NCBI GenBank assembly: GCA_026225215.1
Contig: JAMFSI010000134.1
Coordinates: 1 to 47,186 of the forward strand
From: Sphingomonas palustris
GTDB lineage: Bacteria; Pseudomonadota; Alphaproteobacteria; Sphingomonadales; Sphingomonadaceae
Direction: 5' to 3'
Length of the DNA stretch: 47,186 nucleotides
A program made the position numbers and the translations under genes. The notes under the pieces are model-generated. The model was not told where the DNA came from and did not search any database. It saw only the letters and a list, made by a program, of their open reading frames with translations. Positions 15,026 to 23,764 of this stretch are shown piece by piece. Position 1 is the stretch's first letter. The number at the start of each line of letters is the position of its first letter.

Positions 15026-17719
15026 ATGACACGCACATCTGTTTCGATTAAATCCCGCTTCCTGCTGTCGGCTGCGGCCATTGTCGGCGCTGGCATGAGC
15101 GGTGGTCACGCATGGGCGGCCGATGCTGCTGCCCAGGCCGCCCCGGTTCAAGTCGCCGATGCGGACACCGCGCCGGTCGATCAAATTATCGTCACGGCCC
15201 AGCGCCGCAGCGAAACGATTCAGAACGTGCCGATGACGCTCCAAGCCCTGACCGGCGCCACGCTGTCGGAATATAATATCACCAATTTCAATGATATCCT
15301 GAAATACACGCCCAACGTCACCTTCGCCAGCAACGGCCCGGCTCAGGGCGCGATCTTCATGCGCGGCCTGTCCACTGGCTTTGCCGGCGGGCAATCCACC
15401 GGTACGATCGCGCCTTTCCCGAACGTGGCGATTTATCTCGACGATCAGTCGATGCAATTTCCGGCCCGCAACGCTGACGTCTATCTCGCCGATATGGAAC
15501 GCGTCGAAGTCCTCGAAGGGCCGCAGGGTACGCTGTTCGGCGGCGGCGCCGAGGCCGGCGTGGTTCGGTACATCACGAACAAGCCCAAGCTCGACAAATG
15601 GGAAGGCCACATCGAGGGCAGCTTCGGCGGCACCGATGGCGGTGCTGCGAACGGCTCGTTCAACGCCACCGTCAACATCCCGGTGATCAAGGACACGCTG
15701 GCCATTCGCGCCACGATCTATGACGACCACCACGGCGGCTATATCGACAACGTGGCGAGCAGTTTCACGCGTCAGCCGACTGATTCTGGCGCTATCAAAT
15801 ACAATTTTTCGCCGAATTCGAGCAATCAGTCGAACGGCGGGCAGTATAATAACTACGCCCTCGCCCAAAAGAACTACAATCCGATCGACTACACCGGTGG
15901 TCGTATCGAGGCCTTGTGGGATGTCACCCCGGACTGGAACCTGCTCGTCACCGAAAGCTATCAGCACATCGACGCCGAAGGCACTTTTGCAACCTATCCG
16001 TTGGGATCCAATTTCCAGACGCTTGGCCCATTGCAAACCACGACCTTCACGCCATCGTACAACAAGGACACTTACTGGAACTCGGCCTGGACGGTGAACG
16101 GCAAGATCGGCGACTGGAAGCTGGTCTACACCGGCGCCTACATGACCCGGCATATCGAGACCCAGCAGGATTACTCCAACTATTCGCGCACCGGCGCTGG
16201 CTACTATTACCAGTGCACCGGCAGTGCGACTGGATTTGGTACCGGCGCGACCAATTGCTATTCGCCGATCGCCTATTGGCATGACAATATCCGCAACACG
16301 CACCATAGCGAGGAACTTCGCTTCTCGTCACCGGAAGGCAAGCGGCTGCGGGTCATCGGCGGAGCTTATTACGAGAAGTTCAAGATCGATGACGTGATGC
16401 GGTTCAATTACACCGGCATCCCGTCTTGCTCGAACGGGGTGACGACCGAATGCGTCGGCGATGTTCAGACCTATCCGGGTGCGACCGCCAACCAACCCGG
16501 AGCAGAGCCGGCCGGTACGACCTTTGGTGAGGATACGCAGCGTGGCTATCGTCAGTATGCCTTCTTCGGATCGGTCGATTTCGATATCCTGCACAATCTG
16601 ACCGCCACGGCGGGCACGCGTTATTACAATTATAACGAGTATGAGCTGGGCTCGCAGTTCCAGACCTATACCTCATGTTTCCAGGTGCCGGTCTGCCCGA
16701 TATCGGGGGGCGCCGGCAATCACGATATCGACGCCGACAATGATCACGTCAGTTACCACGGTTTCAAGAGCAAGGCGGAGGTGAGCTGGAAACCTCGAGA
16801 ACATACTCTGATTTACGCGCTGTTCAGCCAGGGCTTCCGCCCCGGCGGCTTCAACCGCCGTGGTTATTATATTTTTCCCGATCAGAATGGGGTACTGCAA
16901 TACTTCCGACCGGTGACGTATAATCCAGACAAATTGACGAACTATGAGGGCGGAATCAAGACTGATCTGCTGGACCACAAGGTTCAGCTCAATCTGTCGG
17001 GATATTACATGATCTGGAATAATCCGCCGATCAATATTTATGACCCGGCGGCAGGTTTTGGTAACACCAGCTTCCAGACGAACGGCCCCAGCTATCATAT
17101 CAAGGGTTTCGAAGCACAAATCGTAGCGCGGCCGATACAAGGACTGTCGGTCCAGGGTGGTTTCACTTACAATGACAGCAAGCAGTCCAGCGCGCCGTTG
17201 CTGACTGTCGATAACCCCTTGTCCGTCAATAATGGCAAACCGCTGACGTCCTACTACAACGGCGCCACGCAGGTTAACGTCCAGAGCCCCTTCGGCAACA
17301 TTGGCGATACCACGCCCTATAGTCCGAAAGTTCAGGCCGATCTGCGCGCTCGTTACGAATTTCCCCGCGGCGATAATATGAAGTGGTTTGTCTCGGGCGG
17401 CGTATCCTACACCGGGCCGATGTGGAACCAGCCGTCCACTTACCCGAATGGCACGACAATCAACTCCGACGGCACGACCTATGCTGGCCCGAACGGCGCG
17501 ATTTTGCCGGGCACCACGATCCTGCGCTACCACTTGTCGGGTTATGCCCTGCTCGATGCCTCGATCGGCTTCAAGCGCGACAATTGGAATGTGTCGGTCT
17601 TCGGTGAAAATCTGACCAATACGCATGCCAGCACCTTCACCTCCTCGGCCCAGTTCATCAAATCCGAAGTACCGGTCCGGCCGTTGACCTATGGCGTGAG
17701 GATCAGCACCGATTTCTGA
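15026..17719 (+). CDS. TonB-dependent outer-membrane receptor
   Basis: 897 residues. It starts with a signal peptide (ending near GGHAWAADA), then a TonB box candidate (DQIIVTAQRR at about 52), a plug domain (ETIQNVPMTLQALTG, FMRGLSTGFAGG, VEVLEGPQGTLFGGGAEAGVVRYITNKP) and a long beta barrel ending in YGVRISTDF with the terminal Phe typical of outer-membrane barrels. The opening resembles the sphingomonad receptors that use IIVTAQRR boxes. It would import a scarce substrate with energy from TonB-ExbBD. Position, divergent from the LysR gene and upstream of the phosphonate genes, suggests an organophosphonate or a larger phosphonate-bearing molecule as substrate; this is inference. A GC-rich hairpin follows before the TPR gene. 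Ribosome site GGGGGCG is suitable. Confidence 0.9.
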   Translation: MTRTSVSIKSRFLLSAAAIVGAGMSGGHAWAADAAAQAAPVQVADADTAPVDQIIVTAQRRSETIQNVPMTLQALTGATLSEYNITNFNDILKYTPNVTFASNGPAQGAIFMRGLSTGFAGGQSTGTIAPFPNVAIYLDDQSMQFPARNADVYLADMERVEVLEGPQGTLFGGGAEAGVVRYITNKPKLDKWEGHIEGSFGGTDGGAANGSFNATVNIPVIKDTLAIRATIYDDHHGGYIDNVASSFTRQPTDSGAIKYNFSPNSSNQSNGGQYNNYALAQKNYNPIDYTGGRIEALWDVTPDWNLLVTESYQHIDAEGTFATYPLGSNFQTLGPLQTTTFTPSYNKDTYWNSAWTVNGKIGDWKLVYTGAYMTRHIETQQDYSNYSRTGAGYYYQCTGSATGFGTGATNCYSPIAYWHDNIRNTHHSEELRFSSPEGKRLRVIGGAYYEKFKIDDVMRFNYTGIPSCSNGVTTECVGDVQTYPGATANQPGAEPAGTTFGEDTQRGYRQYAFFGSVDFDILHNLTATAGTRYYNYNEYELGSQFQTYTSCFQVPVCPISGGAGNHDIDADNDHVSYHGFKSKAEVSWKPREHTLIYALFSQGFRPGGFNRRGYYIFPDQNGVLQYFRPVTYNPDKLTNYEGGIKTDLLDHKVQLNLSGYYMIWNNPPINIYDPAAGFGNTSFQTNGPSYHIKGFEAQIVARPIQGLSVQGGFTYNDSKQSSAPLLTVDNPLSVNNGKPLTSYYNGATQVNVQSPFGNIGDTTPYSPKVQADLRARYEFPRGDNMKWFVSGGVSYTGPMWNQPSTYPNGTTINSDGTTYAGPNGAILPGTTILRYHLSGYALLDASIGFKRDNWNVSVFGENLTNTHASTFTSSAQFIKSEVPVRPLTYGVRISTDF

Positions 17720-17795
17720 TAGCCGGCCTGGGCCCGGTTTCGGGCTGCGGTGCAAAACTGTAACAGGCGGTGCATAATCTGCCGTCTTCTTTTTC

Positions 17796-17827
17796 GGCCC
17801 GCCTGTGTCGTTCGGCGCAGGCGGGCC
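17796..17827 (+). other. Strong hairpin between TonB receptor and TPR-sulfotransferase genes
   Basis: GGCCCGCCTG and CAGGCGGGCC form a perfect 10-bp stem with a 12-nt loop. No U-run follows on the plus strand (T-rich sequence precedes it), so it is not a standard terminator. It could partly attenuate or protect the receptor mRNA and give the downstream genes lower expression. It overlaps a possible GTG start at 17805, which argues for the ATG at 17856. Confidence 0.55.
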
Positions 17828-17855
17828 GGTCCCGCTACCGGAATTTCTCGCGCCG

Positions 17856-19931
17856 ATGACAGCACCTGCCTCGCTCGTTCCCCCGTTGCCGCCCGCCGAA
17901 ACCTCCGAGCGGTCGTCGCTGGAGGCCGAGGTCGCGCGTTTGCGTGCGCAGCAACACGCCGGTGACCACGAGGCCGCACTCGCAGGGGCTCGCGCCAAGC
18001 TTACCGCTTTTCCTGAAAACCGCGATCTGTTGCTGATCAAGGCCAGTGCGCTGCGCCACCTCACCCGCACTGACGAGGCGCTCGCCAGCCTCGACCGACT
18101 CGCCGCGCTGCATCCCGGCTACAGCCTGATGCATCAGGAGCGCGGGCTTTGTCATGTCGCGCGCAAGGATGCGCCCGCCGCTATCGCCGCGCTGCTCGCG
18201 GCGGTAAACGCCAACCCCGCGTTGCCGGTGAGTTGGCGGATGCTCGAAGGGGTCTATCGGCTGGTCGGCGATGGCTACAACGCCGCTACCGCCGCCGCCC
18301 ATGGCGCAACTCTGCGCGAGTTGCCGCCGGAAGTGGTAAACGCGACCGCGCTGTTCGCCGATGGCGAACGGGTGCTGGCCGAAGCGATCACGCGAAATTT
18401 TCTCCTGACCCGGGGCGATCACCCCGAGGCGATGCGGCTGCTGGCCCGGATCGGCGTGGCGCAAGGCGTGCTCGACGATGCCGAGACGCTATACGCCGGG
18501 GTGCTGACTTTGGCGCCGGGCCACGATGCCGCCCGCCTCGAATATGCCCAAACGCTGATCGCGCGGCAGAAGTTCGCGGAAGCCGAGGCGGCATTGCTTC
18601 CGCTGCGGGAGCGTGATCCCGCAAACCTCGCCTATCGCGCCGAAGCCGCCGCAGTCGCTGTCGGTCTTGGCCAGCATGACAAGGCCATTGGCATCTATCG
18701 CGAACTGCTGGCCGATCATGCCGGTCGCGACGAGGACGCCCCTGGAACGCGTGCCGCTCTAGCCGATGTCAATCTGTGGCTGGGGCATGTGCTGAAGACT
18801 ATCGGCCAATTGCCCGAAGCGATTGCCGCCTATCACGCGGCGATCATCGAGCGCAGCGATTTCGGCGAGGTGTGGTGGAGCCTGGCCAACCTTAAAACCT
18901 ACCGCTTCACCGACGACGAGATCGCGACGATGCGCGCAGTGGAAAGCGCGGCCGCAACCTCACCGGCTAACCGGGCCCAGCTTACTTTCGCGCTCGCCAA
19001 GGCGCTGGAGGATCGTGGTCACTTCGCCGACGCCTGGGCTCATTACGAGCGAGGCAATGCGCTTCAGCACGAAGCCTGCCGATATCGTCCGCAGCCCCTC
19101 GAAACCAATACCGCCCAACAGCAGCAGGTGTGTACGCCCGATTTTTTCGCTACCCGCGCGGGCTGGGGCGATCCCGCGCCCGATCCGATCTTCATCCTCG
19201 GCTTGCCGCGCTCGGGCTCGACCTTGATCGAGCAAATCCTCGCCTCGCATCCGGAGGTCGAGGGAACGCAGGAATTGCCCGATATCCAGCGCATCGTGCT
19301 CGATCTGCAGGGCCGCGATCCCGATCTCGACAATCCCCGCTATCCGGCGGTGCTGACCGATCTCACGCGGGACGACTGCCGGGCGCTCGGCGCCCGCTAT
19401 CTCGCCGACACCCGCGTCCACCGCCAGGAAGGGCGGCGGCTGTTCATCGACAAGATGCCGAATAATTTCCGGCATATCGGGCTGATCCAGCTGATCCTGC
19501 CCGAGGCCACGATCATCGATGCGCGGCGCGGCGCGCTGGCCTGCTGCGTCTCCAATCTCAAGCAGCTGTTCGCCCAGGGCCAGGAATTCAGCTACAGCGT
19601 CGATGATATCGCCCGCTATTATCGCACCTATCTCGAACTGATGCGCCATTGGGATGCCGCGCTGCCGGGCAAGGTGCTGCGGGTTTGCAACGAGGACGTC
19701 GTTGCCGATCTCGAAGGGCAGGTCCGCCGCATCCTGGCCCATTGCCGGCTGGACTTCGATCCTGCCTGTCTCGCCTTTCACCAGACCCGGCGCGCGGTGC
19801 GCACGCCCAGTTCCGAACAGGTGCGCCAGCCGATCTCCAGCGAGGGTGTCGATCAGTGGCGCAACTTCGAGCCCTGGCTCGATCCGCTCAAGGCCGCGCT
19901 CGGCGATGCCGTAGAAGGCTGGCGCGCATGA
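17856..19931 (+). CDS. TPR-repeat sulfotransferase
   Basis: 691 residues. The first about 400 are tetratricopeptide-like helical repeats (HAGDHEAALAGARAKLTAFP, TDEALASLDRLAALHPGYS, GVLDDAETLYAGVLTLAPGH, LPEAIAAYHAAIIERSDFGE). The C-terminal 250 form a sulfotransferase domain with the PAPS 5'-phosphate loop in IFILGLPRSGSTLIEQILASHPE. The 3'-phosphate motif, usually RDP-D---S, is RRGALACCVS here, so the Asp and Pro are lost while Arg and Ser remain; PAPS use may be altered. The end (TRRAVRTPSSEQVRQPI) is typical of the family. ATG at 17856 avoids the hairpin. It overlaps the FAD gene by 4 bp. Proteins of this kind often follow TonB receptors in sphingomonads; their substrate is not known to me. 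No signal peptide is seen. Confidence 0.82.
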   Translation: MTAPASLVPPLPPAETSERSSLEAEVARLRAQQHAGDHEAALAGARAKLTAFPENRDLLLIKASALRHLTRTDEALASLDRLAALHPGYSLMHQERGLCHVARKDAPAAIAALLAAVNANPALPVSWRMLEGVYRLVGDGYNAATAAAHGATLRELPPEVVNATALFADGERVLAEAITRNFLLTRGDHPEAMRLLARIGVAQGVLDDAETLYAGVLTLAPGHDAARLEYAQTLIARQKFAEAEAALLPLRERDPANLAYRAEAAAVAVGLGQHDKAIGIYRELLADHAGRDEDAPGTRAALADVNLWLGHVLKTIGQLPEAIAAYHAAIIERSDFGEVWWSLANLKTYRFTDDEIATMRAVESAAATSPANRAQLTFALAKALEDRGHFADAWAHYERGNALQHEACRYRPQPLETNTAQQQQVCTPDFFATRAGWGDPAPDPIFILGLPRSGSTLIEQILASHPEVEGTQELPDIQRIVLDLQGRDPDLDNPRYPAVLTDLTRDDCRALGARYLADTRVHRQEGRRLFIDKMPNNFRHIGLIQLILPEATIIDARRGALACCVSNLKQLFAQGQEFSYSVDDIARYYRTYLELMRHWDAALPGKVLRVCNEDVVADLEGQVRRILAHCRLDFDPACLAFHQTRRAVRTPSSEQVRQPISSEGVDQWRNFEPWLDPLKAALGDAVEGWRA

Positions 19932-21061
19932 CGAGCAAATTGCCCGCCTTCGATCTCGCGGTGGTCGGTGGCGGCATCATCGGCCTCGCGCACGCCGCCA
20001 TGGCCGCGCGCCTCGGCAAGCGGGTGGTGGTGATCGAGCGTGACCCCCGCGCCAATGGCGCCTCGATTCGCAATTTCGGCTTTATCACAGTGAGTGGCCA
20101 GGAGCGCGGCGAGAGCTGGACGCTGGCGCGTCGGACGCGCGACATCTGGGCGGAGATTGCCCCTGCGGCGACGATTCCGATCGAACAGCGCGGGTTGCTG
20201 CTCACCGCGCGATCGCACGAGGCACTCGCGGTGATCGAGGCTTTCATTGCCACCGAGATGGGCGAGGAATGCCGGCTGCTGCCGGCGGCCGAGTTTCGCG
20301 CGCAGATCAGCGGCCTGGGTGGTCCCGACCTGCTGGGCGCGCTGTATAGCCCGCATGAATTGCGCGTCGAATCGCGCGATGCGATCCCGCTGCTCGCCGC
20401 GTGGCTGGCCGAGCGCCAAGGCGTCACCTTTCTGAACGACACGGCCGTCTACGCCGCCCGCCCCCCCCGGCTGGAGACATCGCGCGGCATGATCGAGGCC
20501 GGCGCGGTGGTGATCTGCCCCGGCGACGATTTTGCCACGCTTCACCCCGAGCGCATCGCCGCTTACGGGCTGACACGGTGCCGGCTGTCGATGCTGAAGC
20601 TCGCCGATCCGGGGTATCGCTTGGCTTCGGCGCTGATGAGCGACCTCAGCCTCGTGCGCTATCGCGGCTATGGCGCGCTGTCCGAGGCGCGCGCGCTGGA
20701 GGCCAAGTTGCGCGCCCAGCAGCCGAGCCATTTCGAAAACGGCGTTCACTTGATCGTCGCGCAGGGTGCGGATGGTGGGCTGATCGTCGGCGACAGCCAC
20801 CACTACGCCGATTTGCCACCGCCCTTTGCGCCTGCCAGCGCCGAGGAGGATATCCTCGACGAATTCGCCCGCGCGCTCGGCCATGCCCCGCCACCGGTGC
20901 GCGAACGCTGGACCGGCACTTACGCCGTCGCCGACGATCGCACCTTCCTGATCGATGCCCCCGCCGCCGACGTGCGGCTGGTCATCGTTACCAGCGGCAC
21001 CGGCGCCTCGACCGGCTTCGGCATCGCCGAACGGGTGATCGCCGATCTCTTTCAACTTTAG
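19928..21061 (+). CDS. FAD-dependent oxidoreductase of phosphonate clusters (TIGR03364-like)
   Basis: 377-residue glycine-oxidase/DAAO-fold flavoenzyme. VVGGGIIGLAHA near 12-23 is the FAD motif, VVVIERDPRANGASIRNFGFITVSGQ carries the NFGF...GQ segment that marks the phosphonate-associated group, and the C-terminal TSGTGASTGFGIAERVIADL closes the FAD site. Family members characterised from such clusters oxidise aminoethylphosphonate or its N-methyl form to phosphonoacetaldehyde. That fits here, because PhnX, which needs phosphonoacetaldehyde, is 12 bp downstream and no PhnW aminotransferase is present. The start overlaps the TPR-sulfotransferase stop as ATGA. Exact amine substrate (AEP, N-methyl-AEP or other) is not determined by sequence. 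Confidence 0.83.
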   Translation: MTSKLPAFDLAVVGGGIIGLAHAAMAARLGKRVVVIERDPRANGASIRNFGFITVSGQERGESWTLARRTRDIWAEIAPAATIPIEQRGLLLTARSHEALAVIEAFIATEMGEECRLLPAAEFRAQISGLGGPDLLGALYSPHELRVESRDAIPLLAAWLAERQGVTFLNDTAVYAARPPRLETSRGMIEAGAVVICPGDDFATLHPERIAAYGLTRCRLSMLKLADPGYRLASALMSDLSLVRYRGYGALSEARALEAKLRAQQPSHFENGVHLIVAQGADGGLIVGDSHHYADLPPPFAPASAEEDILDEFARALGHAPPPVRERWTGTYAVADDRTFLIDAPAADVRLVIVTSGTGASTGFGIAERVIADLFQL

Positions 21062-21073
21062 CGGAGCAGCTTG

Positions 21074-21886
21074 ATGACCAAATCCAACAGCCCCTTTCCC
21101 GTCAAAGCGGTCATTCTGGATTGGGCCGGCACGGTCATCGATTTCGGCTGCATGGCGCCAGTCGAGGCGTTGATCGACGTCTTCGCCGCCGAGGGCATCG
21201 CCATTACCGCCGCCGAAGCCCGCGCCGACATGGGCCGCGCCAAGCTCGATCATCTCCGCGCGATCCTCGCCGAACCAGGCGTAGCGGCCCGCTGGCTTAA
21301 GGCCAAGGGAAGCGCTTCTGGCGAGGAAGATGTCGCGCAGCTCTATGCCCAGCTCGAACCGGCGATGGAAGCGGCAGCCACCCGCGCCGCGCAGCTCATT
21401 CCCGGCGCCGCCGCGACCGTTGCCGAATTGCGCAAGCTGGGTGTACGGATCGGCTCCGGCACCGGCTACACCCGGCAAATGATGCGCGGAATCGAACCCG
21501 CCGCCGCCGCGCAGGGCTATGCTCCCGATGTCGTGATCTGCGCGGGCGAAACGCCGAGCGGTCGCCCCGCGCCCCACATGAGCTGGGCAGCAATGATCGC
21601 CATGGATGTCTGGCCGGCGCGCGCTTGCATCAAGATCGACGATGCCCCGGTCGGCATCGCAGAAGGGCGCAATGCCGGTTGCTGGACGGTGGGCCTGTCG
21701 GGCTCGGGCAATGAGGTCGGGCTGGACCTCGCCAGTTACCGGGCATTGGGCGACGCCGAGCGCCGAGCGGTGCTCAAACAGGCGGAAGCCCGGCTCAAAG
21801 CCGCTGGCGCCGATTACGTCATCGAGGATATTTCAGAACTGCTGCCGGTGGTTCACGCTATCGCGCGAAGGATCGCCCAGGCATGA
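21074..21886 (+). CDS. phnX: Phosphonoacetaldehyde hydrolase (phosphonatase)
   Basis: HAD-superfamily enzyme that cleaves the C-P bond of phosphonoacetaldehyde to acetaldehyde and phosphate. The 270-residue product aligns by eye with characterised PhnX: nucleophile Asp16 in VILDWAGTVIDFG, the cap-domain Schiff-base Lys57 in MGRAKLDHLRAI, the GSGTGYTRQMM strand, and IKIDDAPVGIAEGRNAGCWTVG near the end. The ATG at 21074 follows GCGGAG; a TTG one codon earlier also opens the frame. Its stop overlaps the MFS start by 4 bp. It takes phosphonoacetaldehyde probably made by the FAD enzyme encoded just upstream. The Lys and Asp make it PhnX rather than a generic HAD phosphatase. Confidence 0.92.
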   Translation: MTKSNSPFPVKAVILDWAGTVIDFGCMAPVEALIDVFAAEGIAITAAEARADMGRAKLDHLRAILAEPGVAARWLKAKGSASGEEDVAQLYAQLEPAMEAAATRAAQLIPGAAATVAELRKLGVRIGSGTGYTRQMMRGIEPAAAAQGYAPDVVICAGETPSGRPAPHMSWAAMIAMDVWPARACIKIDDAPVGIAEGRNAGCWTVGLSGSGNEVGLDLASYRALGDAERRAVLKQAEARLKAAGADYVIEDISELLPVVHAIARRIAQA

Positions 21887-23205
21887 CCGCCGCGCTTCCG
21901 GCCAGCGATCTGCACGGGGCCGGAGTGCCCCAGAGCGGGTTGGCGCGCTGGCTGGAACGTGCGCCGGGACCGGTGTTCGCTTGCTACGCCGGGCTGATGG
22001 CATTCGGCGTCTATTCGGCGATGTACGCCTTTCGCAAGCCCTTCGCGGTGGCGAGCTTTACCGGGATGACATTTGCAGGCGTCGATTACAAAATCGCCTT
22101 GGTGATCGCGCAAGTGGTTGGCTACGCGCTGTCCAAGCTGATCGGCGTGAAGATCATTGCGGAGCTTCCCGCGCATCGCCGGATCATCGGCATTCTGCTG
22201 CAAATCGGGCTGGCCGAAGCGGCGTTGGTCGGCTTCGCCCTGATCCCGCCGCCCTGGAATATCGCCTGCCTGTTTCTCGATGGCCTGGCGCTCGGCATGG
22301 TCTGGGGAATGGTGTTCGGCTTCGTCGAGGGGCGGCGCCAGTCGGACCTGATCGGTGCGATGCTTTGCGCCAGCTTTATCCTGTCTTCCGGCGTGGTGAA
22401 ATCGGTCGGCGAATGGGTCATATTGCGCGGCATCGCCTCACCGTTCTGGATGCCGGCGGTGACCGGCCTGCTGTTCACCCCTTTGCTGGCGTTGTGCCTG
22501 GCCGGCCTGTCAGTCCTGCCGCCGCCATCGGCTGCCGACATCGCCGAACGGGTGGAGCGCAAGCCGATGGATGCCGCGTCGCGCGCGCATTTCCTCAAGC
22601 GCTATGCGCCGGGCCTGGCGGCGCTGGTGGTGATCTATGTCGCGCTCACCGCGCTGCGCGACTTTCGCGATAATTTCGCCGGCGAGGTCTGGACCGAGGT
22701 TGGGCTCGGCGGCCGCGCCGATCTCTTCACCTCGACCGAACTGCCGACCAGCATCGTGGTGCTCATCGCGCTCGCCTCGCTGATCGTCCTGCGCGATAAC
22801 CGCAAAGGGCTGATCGCCAATTTTGTGCTGGTGGGGATCGGCCTGGCGGTCGGCGCGGTAAGTTCGCTCGCCTTTACCATGCAGTTCATCGGTCCGGTGG
22901 CGTGGATGACACTGCTCGGCTTTGGCCTGTACCTCGCTTACACACCCTTCAACGGCATGTTGTTCGACCGCCTGGTCGCCGCCACCGGGGAGAGCGCCAC
23001 CGCCGGCTTTCTGATCTATGTCGCCGATGCCAGCGGCTATGCCGGTTCGGTCGTGCTGACCCTGTTGCGCAATCTGCCGGGGTTCCATCTGCCCTGGGCG
23101 CGTTTTCTGGTCGATATCAGCGTCGCCACCGGCGGGATTGGCTTGATCCTGCTCGCGGGCGCCGCCGTCTATTTCAACCGGCGCATCGTGGCGCTGCCGG
23201 CATGA
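21883..23205 (+). CDS. MFS-type permease, DUF5690-like; candidate phosphonate importer
   Basis: 440 residues with about 12 hydrophobic segments. The N-terminal motif FGVYSAMYAFRKPFAVASF resembles organophosphate:phosphate antiporters (GlpT/UhpT have a similar SYAFRKPF-like start), and the whole resembles the DUF5690 group. A central loop (PPPSAADIAERVERKPMDAASRAHFLKRYAP) divides two six-helix halves. The start overlaps phnX, and the stop overlaps the HD gene, each as ATGA, so it is translated with the catabolic enzymes. No ABC-type phosphonate transporter is in the locus, so this permease is the obvious inner-membrane importer. Substrate and coupling ion are unproven. Confidence 0.78.
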   Translation: MTAALPASDLHGAGVPQSGLARWLERAPGPVFACYAGLMAFGVYSAMYAFRKPFAVASFTGMTFAGVDYKIALVIAQVVGYALSKLIGVKIIAELPAHRRIIGILLQIGLAEAALVGFALIPPPWNIACLFLDGLALGMVWGMVFGFVEGRRQSDLIGAMLCASFILSSGVVKSVGEWVILRGIASPFWMPAVTGLLFTPLLALCLAGLSVLPPPSAADIAERVERKPMDAASRAHFLKRYAPGLAALVVIYVALTALRDFRDNFAGEVWTEVGLGGRADLFTSTELPTSIVVLIALASLIVLRDNRKGLIANFVLVGIGLAVGAVSSLAFTMQFIGPVAWMTLLGFGLYLAYTPFNGMLFDRLVAATGESATAGFLIYVADASGYAGSVVLTLLRNLPGFHLPWARFLVDISVATGGIGLILLAGAAVYFNRRIVALPA

Positions 23206-23711
23206 ACGAATTGCCGGAACTGCAGGCTCTGTTCGAGAGCGAGGCGATGGCGCTCCCCTACGGAGAGGACATCTCGATCCGCACGCACATGCTGCAATGT
23301 GCCGAATTGGCCGTGGCGGAAGCTCTGCCCGACGCATTGATAGCCGCTGCCTTGCTCCACGATATCGGCTGGGCCTTGGGCGAAGAGCACCACGAGGACG
23401 CCGGCGCCGAGCGACTGGCGGCGCTGTTTGGCGATGCGGTAGCTTTGCCGGTGCGAATGCATGTCGCCGCCAAGCGTTACCTCGTCACCATGGAACCGGG
23501 CTACGCGGACCAACTGTCCGCCGAATCGCGCCGTACCCTGTTGCGGCAAGGCGGTCCGTTCACCCCAGAACAATGCGCTATTTTCGCGCGCCAATCGGGC
23601 TTCCCCGAGGCGATCGCTCTGCGCCGGCTCGATGATTCCGGCAAAGAGAAGCGACCGCCAACCAGCCAATTTGGCGATTATATTGAGCTTTTGCGTCACC
23701 TCTTGGCGTAA
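23202..23711 (+). CDS. PhnZ-like HD-domain protein of phosphonate operons (TIGR03276-like)
   Basis: 169 residues. Likely iron ligands: His29 in RTHMLQCA, His53-Asp54 in ALLHDIGW, then H63/H64 and His87 in VRMHVAAKRYL. The HVAAKRYL, SAESRRTLLRQGGPF and EAIALRRLDDSGK segments are those of PhnZ and its relatives. PhnZ is a mixed-valence diiron oxygenase that splits (R)-1-hydroxy-2-aminoethylphosphonate to glycine and phosphate. A Tyr20-Gly-Glu22 near the first His may match PhnZ's substrate-gating Tyr/Glu, though the spacing looks one residue shorter than I recall. No PhnY hydroxylase is present to make its usual substrate. It is the last gene of the operon and overlaps the MFS gene by 4 bp. Confidence 0.8.
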   Translation: MNELPELQALFESEAMALPYGEDISIRTHMLQCAELAVAEALPDALIAAALLHDIGWALGEEHHEDAGAERLAALFGDAVALPVRMHVAAKRYLVTMEPGYADQLSAESRRTLLRQGGPFTPEQCAIFARQSGFPEAIALRRLDDSGKEKRPPTSQFGDYIELLRHLLA

Positions 23712-23764
23712 ACCGCCGCCGATGCCGAATGGTGAGTGCGAACCGGTAATGGCGCAGCAACAAG

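Noticed and set aside
14885..16306. 473-residue minus-strand ORF opposite the TonB receptor.
   Set aside because: Antisense to the plug and barrel of an obvious receptor; no domain and no start context.
15026..23711. Reading the TonB-sulfotransferase-FAD set as a siderophore or sulfonate uptake system.
   Set aside because: PhnX with its catalytic Asp and Lys and the PhnZ-like gene in the same coupled operon make phosphonate use more consistent; no siderophore or sulfonate enzymes are present.
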